Shown: positions 1 to 10,970, numbered from the stretch's first letter. The stretch is 16,246 nucleotides of DNA from Dissophora ornata (GCA_025201705.1 MU617311.1:1-16246); one strand, 5' to 3'. Notes: generated by a model from the sequence alone, not told the origin. Program-made: numbers and translations.

Positions 1-312
1 AACTAGAAGGACAGCATGAAATGAACAAAACAAGAAGAAAAAAAAGGCAAGATTGGTAGTTCAAGATATACATGGTATATTAACAATGGTGGAGGGCTAA
101 GGAGTAAGGGGCAAGATTATTAGAGACTATGAAGTAGAAAGCAAGTGAATCGCGGAATATTAAAGGGAAGAGAAATGGCAAAACCGAGATACAACAAAAC
201 AAAAAGAAAACGTAATGAAATGAGAAACAAAAACGTCAAAAATAAAAAATAAAAAAACAAGTAAAACGACAATGTCTTGTTTTTTTCTTATTGTTTTTTT
301 TTTTTCCTTTCT
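1..312. other. A-rich flank downstream of the LUFS-WD40 gene
   Basis: This is the 3' side of the minus-strand gene, whose TGA occupies 313-315. Just beyond the stop the sense strand carries an A-run with CAATAAG (about 285-305), which could serve as a diverged polyadenylation signal. I see no canonical AATAAA on the sense strand and no gene. The plus-strand frame 272-523 is a shadow of the last exon. Confidence 0.5.
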
Positions 313-1585
313 TCATCCTGGGACCCGCCACAACTTCAAGTTCCCGTCCTTGCCAGCACTCGTGCTCGCCAGCACAACCGAACTCTCTTCGCTGCTATCA
401 AGATTCGTGATCGTACAAGCTAGTGCCGTTACTGCCGCGGCAGGATGCGCCTGTGGCTCAGCGATAGGCTCGCTTCCCATATATCCACTTGCATTAAACG
501 CCCAGGTCCAGATCTTTTCATAATCACCATAGACCAACCGCGTTGTCGCAGCTTGAGCGGCCGTCGTCGTTGTCCCTGTGGGTAAGCTTTTCAGGAACGC
601 GCAACTGCTGATCTTTGACGACTGTTGAGATTTCAACACCCTCCATTGTGTTGGCTGGGTTGTATCCCAGACCGTCACCTGATCATCCGATGCTGTAACT
701 AAAAAGTTGCCCTGTGCAGCCCAATCCAACGTTGTGATTTGTCTGACGTGTGTAGTGTTAATCGGTCTGGGTTGAGAATTTCGGTCGTTGATATGTACCA
801 TGTACAACATCGCACCCATAGCCACTGCGACAATGTTTGGATTTTGCGGGTGATATCGAACTGGGTTGTTGTGCGAGAATATCGTCTTTGGTGACTATTA
901 AAACCAAGAGCACAATGTAGATGGCGGGTTATGAGTACTAAGAGAAACAGCACGTCCTACAATAACATTGTCCAAATATCGCCCTCATTTACCACCACGA
1001 TTTTGCGCTCGCACTGCCCTGTCATGAAATCCCAAAGTCGGAGTTCGCCATCACTATCGCAGGAGACGCAATGGTTGCTCCCAACGCTCGGGCAGAAATC
1101 CACGGCCGTGATGTGTCCTTTCAGAACCTGGAGAGCTTTGACGGTTGAAGACGCTCCTTGAGCCAGCGGCGCCAAGTCCCAGATGCGTAACGTCTTGTCC
1201 ATGGAGGATATTGTTCCCAGAATAAGCCGATCGTCTGAGCAGAACCGCGCATTTATAATAGGACCGTTGTGACCCTCGGGTTGTCCGATGGTGCACTTCA
1301 ACTCCTTGTCCAGCACAGACCAGATCAATATTTTTTTGTCCATACCCGCACTAACGAGCCATTGTCCGTTGAATGAAAATGCACACGTGTTGACCTTTTG
1401 CGCATGTCCCGGAAAGCTTGCAAGCAGCTGCAGCTGCGAGTCGTGCGACGACGACAGTTGCATTTCTAAATGTTGTAGCGCAAAGAAAATGAAACAATCC
1501 ATGAGTATAAAATGCTCCCGCCAACAACGACAATGGCCCTTTCGCTCGAGACATTGTGTTGTGCAAAAAAAGGGAACGAAAAAAG

Positions 1586-1618
<33 letters not shown>

Positions 1619-4600
1619 AAAGAAAATAAGATAAATAAAATAGAGAAAATAAATAAGCAGATGCCATACACCATTTATGCCCATCACAGACCTTCGTTCC
1701 TACCGAGACTCAGCAGGTTGACATTCCCGTATGGATCCACGCTCATGTCATCCATTTGCAGGCCATCATTGTCAATATGCTCAAATTCACTGTTATCCGT
1801 CAGCAGACTCTGGATCCTCCCAATCTCATCCACGCCCCCTACGTTCATACTCATACTCTCCATTCCAGAAGAAACAGGTGAAATAATTGTCGCTGGTGTA
1901 GTCGCAGCTTGTGAAGTAGAGCTTGGTGAGCCAACAAAATCCTAATAAAAAATATTGACGAAGAGGGATTGGTTCGCTTAAAACGCTTCCTACACAACTA
2001 TAAGGAACACAGGACATCGTTGGTGGTGCAGGCAAGATTTGACGGGATCAAACTAACCTGCTGACCATCATTCATCATCTGCTGGTGTGTTAACATAGAC
2101 GTCTGCCGCTGCAGCTGCTGTTTAGGGCCATCAGCAGGCGCCTGTCCTTGCTGGCGATTCCAAAGCAACGACTGCTGTTGCTTCTTTTGAGCCTCCTGAT
2201 GGTGGAACTGCTGCTGCGCCGCCCGCGCACGATTTGTTGGCGACCCTGCGTTCATTGGCGTGGCTGGATTACTAGTATTACCAGGTGAATGCATAGAATT
2301 TATCCGGTCCCGATTAACTTGGTTCACAGGTGTGGGCGATGAAACATGTTGCTGATTTAGATCCTGACCCGGAGCTACAATAGGGCCTCCTGTCATAGAA
2401 TCTGCCTGTCCGTGCAATCCATCAGGTAGACTGTTCTGTGGGATAGGGCTCTGGATATTCTTGATTTGAGAGGAATCTTGAGGCGTCTGCGGGCCAGGCG
2501 TGACTTGTTGTTGGGGCACAAAGAGCTGTTGCTGTTGTTGTTGCAGTTGCTGCTGTTGTTGGGCCTGCTGTGTCTGATACTGCAATTGTTGCATTTGAAG
2601 CTGCTGAAATCGCTGTTGCTGCATATGAGCCTGGAGTTGTGGTGTCATCATCCCAGGCATTTGAGGATTCACAAGGGGAGATTGTATGGCTCCAGCAATC
2701 GCAGGAACTATGGTCGGACTCATTCCTGGTCGAACAGGAACGTTTACCATGACCGGTCGGACATGAGGATTTATACCGCCCATAGTCGCCAGTTGTTGTT
2801 GCTGCTGTTGCACTCTTAACTGCATTTGCATCTGCATTTGTTGTTGCTGCTGCTGTTGCTGTTGGAGCTGATGTTGGAGCTGCTGTTGTTGTTGTTGCTG
2901 AAGCTGATGCTGCTGATATTGTTGCAATTGTTGCTGCTGTTGCGTCTGCTGCGTTTGCTGCAGCTGAAGTTGCTGTTGCTGAAGTTGCTGTTGCTGCTGC
3001 AATTGTGTTTGTTGGGGCTGAGCCTGGGATTGAGCTTGGAGCTGCGGCTGACCGGTGAGCTGAGTAGTCTGCGGCGGAACCTGCTGCTGAGCTTGCTGTT
3101 GAGCCTGGAGCTGAGCTTGTTGCTGCTGAATATTGGAGATATTAGGGCTTGCAAAGCCGTTTGCAGATGGGGTAGGTGGCATGCTAAATTGTCCTGCAGG
3201 TGTCGTCGCCGACGTCGACTCTGTGGATGGGTCGACGGATTGTTCTTTCTTTATACCCTTCCTCCGCCGGTTGCCTTTCGCCGGTGCCTCTGGCGCAGCA
3301 GCTGGCTGTGCTGCAGGGGTGGTAGGCGATCCAATCATATTTGGGGAACTCACGTTAGCAGATATGAGTGCGCTGTTGTGTTGTAGCGGTGTCGCATGGG
3401 TAGCTTGGACAATTTGTGGTGAAAATGCTCCGGCAGAGTTGTTGCGAATCCTCTTTCGATCCTGCGCCAGGTCGACTGGGGGGTCGATACCGTTAGGTCC
3501 TGATATCGATTGATCCACTCCCTAAGAAATCGCGCGATTCAAATAGGTCCGGTTGTCAGTAAGTAAACGGTGATATATATTGATCTTTGGTAGACAGTAT
3601 TCCATCTGCCGCGACAGTCATACCTGCATTGCCCCTGCATTCCTGACAGCTGCCATCTGTATGTGCTGTTGATGCAATGCTTTTTGACGCTGCTGGTCAT
3701 TAGCTGGCAGCTGTTGCATCGGTTGACCCTGAACTTGCTGCATATGTTGCATTTGTATATGCTGAGCCAATTGCTGAGGTTGTTGCTGCTGACTTGATTG
3801 CAACTGCGGATTTTGCTGCAACTGCGGGTTGGGTTGCATTTGCAGTTGTTGGTTCTGCTGCATGAGTTGGTTCTGTTGTTGATGCTGTTGCAGAAGTTGC
3901 TGTTGCTGTTGCTTCAACAAGTTTTTCTGGTCCGGACTCAGGATACTATCGGCCAATTTGGTTTGCACAGGTTGCGGGTCAGCTGTTTTGTTGGTGGCAA
4001 CGAAGATCCATTGCTGCGACCCGTTGAGGACCTTTGACCAACTTACGTGTTACGAGCCTGCTGCGCTTGCTGCGTTTTTTGAATATGATTCGACATCTGA
4101 GTCTAAGGATGCACAGCCGGGACGGTCTTAGTATCATTAAGAACATCACGCTTCTGGTGGCAAAGGTGCCCACGACCTCATGATATCGACGCACTTACTG
4201 GATCACTTGCTGTTGCCTGACCTACAACCTGCGCGGATACGAACTGAGGCGAGGCATGCATGCTCACAACACCAGGCTGCTGTAGCTGCTGCTGCGGAGT
4301 GTGTGGAGACTGCATGTGGATAGCATGAGGCGACTGCATGACGTTTGGCGTCATGACTGGGTGCAGATTCGGAATTCCCATGGTCGTTTGATGTTGTTGA
4401 AGCTGCTGTTGTGCCTGTAGAGCTTGCTGTGCCTGGAGTGCCTGCTGTGCCTGGAGAGCATGCTGCTGCTTTTGCTGAAGCATTTGCTGCTGTTGCTGTT
4501 GCTGGAGTTGCTGTAAGTGCTGCAACTGTGGGTTCTGACCCTGTTGAAGCTGCATCGCCCCTCCTCTTGCTTGGAGCGGGTGCTGGCCTGGTGGTCGCAT

Positions 4601-6056
4601 CATCTGACGATTTAAGATATTGTGCTGCAAGGGCGTGTGTGTGTCAATAACGAACCGAGATATACAACGGGGAAACGCGGTAGCAGCAACGAGCAGGATG
4701 AGCAGGGTAGAAGCCGGCGCATGCCCTTACCTCCATAAATGAGACCGCGTCCTTGCTCGCGGTTCCGTGCTGGGGCTGTCCTGCACTCCAGCAATCCCAG
4801 AAGACAACGAACCACTCGTATAGAAATCCCTCTGGGGCATCATAGGGAACCTTGGTATCTGGGCCGATCTTGGCCTCCGATGCAAATGCGGATGCGGATG
4901 CTTGGAAGTTGCGCTTGACACAATAATCGTGGATGTAGAGACTTTGAGCAGAAGGGGCGACCAGGACGAAGAAGGAACACGGTTAATACGAAGCGCGTGT
5001 ATTGCCTGAAGGCTGATGCTGAGTCCCGCCAAGGCTGCTCCCCTTGGGGAGGGTCCAGTCTCTCTCCGCTCTCTCCACTCTCGCTCCTCCCGTTGCTCGC
5101 CCTCTTGCCACAGCGCAAGATCAGTCGGCGAGAGAGCACATTGAAGGCTCAGAAGTGCAGTAGGCTGGTCCAGCATTACGATCCGTGTGTGTTCTGCACG
5201 GCGGTGTTGGAGCCTGCCTGGAGATGAAACAACGAACACGGCAACACTGTAAAAACACCCCTGGGACCCCTCTCTGTCGCCAGCCAGGGCACACGCCCGC
5301 CTCGTTGCCCGCGCAGGTCCTCTTTGCCTAGAAAGAGAACCACGGGCCGTGCAGAGAGTGCCTCTTTCATTATTTCCCTTTGTTCTTCATGTTTCTTCTC
5401 TTGGTGACACCTGGTCTCGATCGCACGGTCTCCTGAGAGAGCTGGCAGGAGAGGGCGAGTTCTCTCTCTCCACCTGACTCCCGCTGGCCTGCCACGACGT
5501 GCGAGCCTGCTGGCCGCAGCCTGGGCAGGATCGTGTACACAGCCTTCTCTTGGCTGCATCTGGATTCTCGCTCTCAATTCCACAAGAATGACACCCTGCC
5601 TGCCTCTCGCTCTCGCTCTCGCTCTCTTGCTCTTCTTCTTTTTTGTCCCTCATGTTGCAGCAGATTCAAAAAAAAGGAGTGGGGAGGAGAAGGAACCACC
5701 CAAGAAAGAGCAGTAAAGCCTCTTGAGCGATGCAACATGGCGTGAACACACAGAGAACTCTCCCCCTATCGCCAAATGAAAAAGAAAACAAAGACGACGC
5801 GTGCTGCATTGTGTGGACGCTGACAATGTCTTTTGCCTTGGCGCCTAGATCCTTGGTGACAATCGATCCTTCCTGGCGATTGGATGCAACATTCGCGCAC
5901 CAAATAATGCCGATTCCCATTCATCGTTGTGTCCGATTGCCGAGGGGTCCATGTTCCAGTGGGTGGAATGAATAAACAAATAATAATAGGAATTGCTTAC
6001 TTTATCATACGATCATTGTCCCAGCTGCCTGGCTTCCTCTGCTGGGACTGTGCCAT
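313..6056 (-). CDS. LUFS (LisH) / Q-rich / WD40 transcriptional co-regulator, LEUNIG-like, nine exons
   Basis: Exons on the minus strand, 5' to 3': 6056-6001, 4941-4731, 4624-4199, 4102-4047, 3945-3624, 3521-2058, 1941-1704, 1465-993, 894-313. They join in frame to 1,275 codons plus TGA. Residues about 17-46 form a LisH motif (INLYIHDYCVKRNF...AFASEA), followed by the LUFS signature APEGFLYEWFVVFWD near residue 70. Residues about 90-845 are very rich in Gln with Pro/Ser/Met, typical of activation or co-repressor linkers. Residues about 935-1275 are WD40 repeats, with blade ends KKILIW, KTLRIWD, GELRLWD, DQVTVWD and a final NLKLWR. The domain order matches plant LEUNIG co-repressors; LUFS domains are also found in Flo8 and SSDP proteins. 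The expected role is a nuclear adaptor that binds DNA-binding factors and represses or activates transcription, with LisH giving oligomerisation. The start at 6056 is chosen because GSWDNDRMI runs straight into the LisH helix, as in this family. The exon 4/5 junction is the least certain. Confidence 0.87.
1586..1617. repeat. Homopolymer A(32) (T(32) on the gene's sense strand)
   Basis: There are 32 consecutive A on the plus strand. The run lies in intron 7 (1466-1703) of the LUFS-WD40 gene, where it is a T-run upstream of the acceptor ATTTAG at 1466. This intron is 238 bp, about twice the length of the other short ones. The run length may be a sequencing or assembly estimate. Confidence 0.95.
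2170..4560 (-). repeat. Polyglutamine-encoding CAG/CAA repeat region across exons 3, 5 and 6
   Basis: Mixed CTG/TTG (sense CAG/CAA) runs are densest around 2525-2575, 2795-3010, 3780-3930 and 4390-4520. The frame is maintained throughout. CAG and CAA codons are mixed rather than pure, which usually limits slippage. The plus-strand leucine-rich open frames across this region (2466-2819, 2826-3386) are mirror images of the Gln tracts and are not genes. Confidence 0.9.
4942..6000 (-). other. Long first intron (1,059 bp) of the LUFS-WD40 gene
   Basis: The donor is GTAAGC directly after ATG-ATA-AA at 6001. The acceptor follows a TATTAAC branch-like site and a pyrimidine-rich stretch ending CTCAAAG at 4942. 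The split codon AA|T gives Asn, so the protein reads DRMI-N-LYIHDY. The other seven introns are 96-238 bp, so this one is roughly ten times the usual size. It contains GA/CT-rich sequence and a CTCTCG hexamer repeat. Open frames inside it (for example the minus frame 5176-5583) are rich in Arg/Glu and resemble translated low-complexity sequence, so I do not call them genes. It may hold regulatory elements or a second promoter; that is inference. Confidence 0.75.
5604..5626. repeat. CTCTCG hexamer microsatellite
   Basis: Nearly four tandem copies of CTCTCG lie inside intron 1 of the LUFS-WD40 gene. They are GAGAGC-type purine repeats on the gene's sense strand. More degenerate CT/GA-rich sequence surrounds them (about 5050-5095 and 5455-5475). 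Confidence 0.85.
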
Positions 6057-7943
6057 GGAGGAGAGAGAGTGCTGTGACAGAATCCTGATGGGACGATCGG
6101 GGCAAGAGAGGGTGATTGGAGGCGAGAGAGCTGTTGAAAACTAGGGCCTTCCTTCTGGACTGAGGTTTTCTCCCGTTCGTTGAGGAATGGAAGAAATGAG
6201 CGCGGGGATATGTGGCTCTATGTCGGGATCTTGTTGACGTCCTGGTATTAGTGGTGGAAAATTAGAGGGACGGGAACACGGAGAGAGGGCGGAGAGAAGG
6301 AAGAGAAGTCGCAGGCGGTGAGGGCGAGGTGAAGAGAACGGATTGCAGGGTGGGATGGCAGCCCCAATGTCAAAGAGAGAGGGAGAAAGAAATAAAGTGC
6401 AAAATATTAAAGGCCCCCCAGAAACACTAACAAACTGTGTGAATGCCGATATGGCGAAGGAGCGCGGGTGTTACGATGTGTGTGGAGCAAGCAGAAGAAG
6501 GGCGCGAACCATCAGAGAACAAGGGAAATGGAATGAGGGACCGATGGAGAATGGATGCGACAGAGAACAATCCGCTTTTTGGCAGGAGGGGCGGGAACGA
6601 CCAAACGCTCACTTTATTTTGTGCACCTGTCGTCTATTTTACGTCCTGGAGGAGCGTCTGAGGTGCGCTCTATTCGGACCAGACCGAACGAGCAACAGTA
6701 AGAGGTTGTGTACACGCAGCACATAGCGAGACCCGCATGCAACTGCTGTCATCGCTGCTGCATAGGTCGCCCTCGCTGTCTGTCCGCCCTGGCAATGCCG
6801 GTGCCGAGGCTGCCGATCCAGCCTCAGGGCCCACCCAGTTTGGCGCAGGTATGCGTGTACTGGACATCAGGGGAGGCGAACATTATGGTTTCCCCGATGA
6901 CGATCGATCGTCGCAAAGGAGGAGCGAAGAGTGAACAGATGACGAATACTCGACGGAATCGGAAGAGAGCTGGACTATTTACTGTACTCAAGCGTCAAGA
7001 ATGACACCTTCATCCGCCTCCTCGCCACCATCCTTCTATCGTTCTTGCCCAGGCCTGGCCTCTCCTGCTGCCGTCTTTAAGTTTCCGGAACAGCGCCCCA
7101 GTCGGTAACTTATCAGCACAAAAAATAGTAAAAAAGAAAAAATGAGAGCCTTTGGGGAATCGCTTCCCACCAGCACTCCAACAAAACAAATGACTATAGT
7201 CCACCTGGCATGATAGGTCCTCGCCATGGCCCCAATCACTATCACCACAGCCAAAAAAGGGTACCGACGCACTCGGCCACTTTGCGCTCATTCCGAGCTG
7301 CGGACCATGACTCAGAAGAGACACTAAACCGGGGATGGTTGTGAGATACGGCGGACCTTGTTTCCAGGCTGGATACCTCTCAGATCCTTCATTCCGTCGT
7401 CGCAACATCTTCATATGTCTCCAGAACGTATCGGTGCACTGCCACCAAACATGAGGCGTCTTAGCGTTTATTACCCGACCCGTCGCCCTGCTGGCGCAAC
7501 GGACGGACTCGACCGCACCTTTCGTCTGCTCACAGGCTGTGCCTGACAGATTTTACCTTGCGTCGTGTGCTCGCTCTCGTGAGACACTGAGGGCTGCTGC
7601 AGGTCAAGTAGACAGGTGATTGAGTTCTCTTCACCAGGTGGTCCCGTGGCGAGGCTAGAAAACAAGCGCTTTGATGCTTTTCATTCCTGCACCCTTGCAC
7701 CCTGCTAATGTGAATGACAGCATGTTCCTGAGCGGACAATTGTGCTTTGGAAGGGGTTTTTTTTAGTTGGGATCCGCAAAAACAGCAAGGGGGTGGGCCA
7801 ACAGCCGACACAGTTGATTAAAAGACGCCCTGTGAAATAAATGCAATTTCGCTTTCATTTGCTATGCTACTACATTCCGTAATACTTCTCGAAGGGCACA
7901 CAGCAACAATGGAGTTTGAAAGTGAAAAAAAGGGGAAGTATAT
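6057..7943. other. 5' flank of the LUFS-WD40 gene plus strand-ambiguous, protein-like frames
   Basis: Positions 6057 to about 6660 are GA-rich and should hold the 5' UTR and promoter of the minus-strand gene. Between 6660 and 7550 several frames look protein-like. On the plus strand, the frame from ATG 6737 meets TGA at 6935-6937 and stays open to 7109. A GT-AG intron 6849-6938 (donor GCAG|GTATGC, acceptor GAACAG) would remove that stop and give FGADDEYSTESEESWTIY. Further exons could lie at about 7199-7340 and 7384-7546. On the minus strand, 7036-7272 encodes a hydrophobic stretch (RRYPFLAVVIVIGAMA) with its own plausibility. No domain is recognisable on either strand and the intron signals are weaker than in the neighbouring genes. 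A transcribed leader is also possible. From 7550 to 7943 I see nothing definite. Confidence 0.3.
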
Positions 7944-9139
7944 TTAGCTGGAAAAGTCTACAAAGCCCTCATGTCCTTGGACACGTCCATTGGGATCTCT
8001 CCTTGGTTCCCTGGGATGTATAATCATATAATCATGGTTTGTTTCCACGTACCCAAAGCTGTAGGTAACAGTCAGAGACCCGCCCTTCATCAAAGTTTCA
8101 TGGAGATGGTCCTTTCCTGCCGCATTGAGTGGCGAAACTGATGAAAGCGTCTCAGATCCACTGCAGCTGAACGATGACTTCGGCGGCATGGAAACGTTGC
8201 ATTGTTTATCAGAGCGTTATACTCGAGCTACACGGCATGCTTCCACATATCGTTGTTGAAGAGGAGCTTTCGGCGCCTTCTCGTTGCTTCCTGGACGCGC
8301 TCGATCTTGATACTTCCGACCCAAAGACAACGTTATGCGTCGTATGTCGCTTTTCTAGAGACTGCCACCAGTTGACTGGGAGCGACAGCTCGATAATGTC
8401 TTCCGGTGATTCGGTGAGCATGGCTACCAGAAACATGATTCCGAAGCTGACAAGAGCTTGCCATCGCCAACGGCTGTGCCCACCTTCGATTCCCGTGTCA
8501 TTTAGGGTGTGATGAAGCAAAAGAACACGCTCCAAAAATAATGCTCTCTTTCGCAATTTCGACTTACTCTTGCATGATGACGAAGAGAATAGAGCCACTA
8601 CTGGAGCTTTCAATCACTGCTGCAATACATGCGCAGGGACTGAAGCTGTGAACCCAAGACGAGATTGTCAGATGGGTCATCACTCTGCTTTTGTGCCTCC
8701 GTTTCAAACATCCCTTTGCTTCAAAATTCATGTAGCATCGACACTGTGACACCTGTTGTGCAGCGTCCCACGCACCATTCGCGAGATAGATACCAACTCC
8801 TCCGAGCTGATATAGCAATCCCTTTTTTCTCATGCTTTGCATTGCGCCTTCACATGCCCGTCCCCATGTTCACCCCTTATAAATGAAACTGCCCCCAAGG
8901 GAACGCAACCCAGCGTCAAGTCTTCTGCAATGTATCAGGTGGACGGTGGAGTAGAGAAGCACTTACTGCATCAAGGCCCAATATTAAAACTCGCTTGGAT
9001 CCAGTACGGGTTGGTTTGTTGTGACCAAAAAAAGCTTACTTACCGAAGTCTTATGCATAGAAAACAGTATCAAGATAAAATGCAGTTGTGTGCTATTGTG
9101 ATAAAGAATGGCTGAAGAGTCATGGCGACACAGAGACAT
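7944..9139 (-). CDS. Probable small multi-exon membrane protein, unknown family
   Basis: Proposed exons, 5' to 3': 9139-9044, 8993-8967, 8806-8776, 8619-8568, 8473-8232, 8137-7944. They total 642 nt, or 213 residues, with compatible phases. Three donors are perfect GTAAGT (introns starting at 9043, 8966 and 8567). The intron 8474-8567 has a CCTAAATGAC branch region and a CACAG acceptor. The product starts MSLCRHDSSAILYHNSTQ. It then has hydrophobic stretches LHFILILFSMH, RVLILGLDALGGVGIYLA and WQALVSFGIMFLVAML, suggesting two to four membrane segments. The C-terminal half is polar (Ser-rich, ending HEGFVDFSS). I do not recognise the family and assign no function. Exon 2 (27 nt) between introns of 50 and 173 bp, and the last junction, are the weakest parts. 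Without the last exon, the frame would stop at 8209, giving 156 residues. Confidence 0.4.
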
Positions 9140-10970
9140 TTTCTGAGGCTTGATCAGCGTATTGATTGACCAAAGAAACCGCTCTAGAAGCTATGCGACG
9201 GATACGCAGATCTGGCATGTATATTGCAAGCAATCTTGTGCTTTTGAGGATGGGTTGATCTGCTCTGTGCTTGCATTGCTGTGCTGTGCTGTGCTGCACT
9301 GCGCCGTGTAGAGGAGAATAAATGTAACGTCTCCCTGCTAAGACAGAACCGGGATGGGAGAGCAGATTAATTATGAAGAACGGCGTACTATGTGATGGAC
9401 TGACTTGATTCTCCTTTCGACCCCTGTGCCTTGGGAATAAGGTCATTGAGTAGCATATAGGCATGGTACGAATGAGCCAAGAGAACAAGGCTACCACAAC
9501 AGTACATGGGAGCAAAGGGCAATGTGAGAGGAGGAAAGGGGAGCAATAAACGGTGATGACTGATGGATAGAGAGAAGCTCTAACGCCGACGACCCTGGAA
9601 AGAGCGGAAGAAACGGTCTAAGCCGCCATGGACAGTGAATGAGTACCAAAGATCGGGTGTGGCAGACGATGTACATTTATAATCTCTGGCCTCTCTTACA
9701 CTGACTGGGAGAGAACGCTGAGTTCTGGGCTCTTGTTATGCAGAACTACCATGTAGATGCAAGAAAGTTCTCTTTGTGGGCGCAGGTGCGATTTAGATCG
9801 CATGCCCCGACTCCATGGACTCATGTGTCCCAGCCTTTCAACTCTGATAAACTAATCTTTATGGGGCTCGCAATTGCGCATGGTTGATCGTTTGCCCGCC
9901 CACTATATGAGGCCGTCATGTTTAGATGGTCTATATGTCCTGGCCGTAAGGGAGTATCCAGGCAGGAATTCATTTTCTATGCCGCGCAGCTCTCAAGAGA
10001 CAAGAAAGGCATGCACGAGAGCCATGGTCAGCCGTCTTCCATATTCGCTCCATCGATCCTTCGTGCATTTGTGATGGGATGGACCTTGGAACGCGTGGGA
10101 GAACGCGGCCACTATTCACTAGCATTGATTCACGAGGATAATAAGACGGACTAGTCCTCATTGGTCTCTGTGATGGTGTAGCTTCATGCTCTTTATTTTT
10201 ACAGGTTCTCTTCGCTCCTGTGCTGTGAATCTGGATTCAGAATATGTACGCGGAAAATGTAATAGCCAAGAAGTAAGGCATTCCGCAGCCATTCTAGTCC
10301 ACAAATGACGGCCGAACAGAAGGATCCTTCACGCTCCTTAGTGCGCATTCTGCATTCGTGCTTATTTCTGTTTCATTTGTCACATCCATGTACCTCCGCT
10401 GCCGCTCCCTGCAGAGATCGTCGTGATGCTCCGATAGTTCTGTGCACGACATCGTCAAAAATTTATTCAAACTGCCAACGTCTTCTCATTGACCATGTTT
10501 GCCATTTGCATGTGGGGCTTATGCGTAACCAGTGACCACTCTGGAGCAGTTGCAAATAACCGGGGAACACATTCTTGGCACAATTCTCACGGAATAGCTT
10601 TATTTAATGCGCGCAGACGGATGTAAAAATAAATACATGCCCATGTAGTCTACAAACAAGGTGGAGCCTTGAACTTTAGTGTGGTGGTGCTACTTTCGGT
10701 GAGCACTGAACGGCCAGAAGATGCAGTTGAGATAAACACTCCGTGTTTGTTGGCGTAGCAGCCCAAGTCTTCTACAGCTGTCCACGTTCCCATCCGATTT
10801 TCCTAAAATGATGCAAGAACTCACTCCTTCACACAATTCTTTCAGAGCTCTCTGGTCTGAGATCCAAGGGAGATGCGTCCATCTGGACGGGATGTACTCT
10901 GGATATGTACTCCAGTCTCTATGCATTGCCCAGTTGCGTCGACCTGTTGAGCATGCCCCAGGACAATTCT
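9140..10970. other. About 1.8 kb with no supportable gene
   Basis: Only short open frames occur, overlapping on both strands (for example 9918-10154 plus and 9970-10161 minus; 10690-10995 minus and 10808-11002 plus). None has a recognisable motif or a convincing chain of splice sites. The stretch should contain the upstream region of the minus-strand gene ending at 9139 and that of the plus-strand oxidase. A pentamer repeat lies at 9277-9296. Confidence 0.5.
9277..9296. repeat. TGCTG pentamer, four tandem copies
   Basis: Four perfect TGCTG units are followed by further imperfect GC-rich sequence. They lie in apparently non-coding DNA, about 140-160 bp upstream of the proposed start of the minus-strand membrane-protein gene. 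Confidence 0.85.

Noticed and set aside
2466..3386. Long plus-strand leucine-rich open frames
   Set aside because: They are the reverse complement of CAG/CAA glutamine tracts in exon 6 of the minus-strand gene; the Leu runs have no independent signal.
5176..5583. Minus-strand open frame inside intron 1, and a possible short exon at 5180-5217 (acceptor CTCCAG, donor GTAATG) as N-terminus of the LUFS protein
   Set aside because: It could be spliced in phase to the LisH exon, but exon 1 at 6001-6056 gives the family-typical WDNDRMI-NLYIHDY junction with a better donor and a real ATG.
8174..8512. Plus-strand 112-codon open frame
   Set aside because: It is antisense to the proposed membrane-protein exons. 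The minus strand has the strong splice donors and a hydrophobic pattern, whereas this frame has no matching splice context. It is not fully excluded.
8967..8993. RVLILGLDA resembling the first GTPase motif of Arf-type G proteins
   Set aside because: No GKT/S continuation is found in any frame after the following introns, and no other G-protein motif occurs nearby; the likeness covers too few residues.
9918..10154. Overlapping short frames on both strands, with a TTTTTACAG acceptor-like site at about 10205
   Set aside because: No convincing donor, partner exon or recognisable motif; frames of this length occur by chance.
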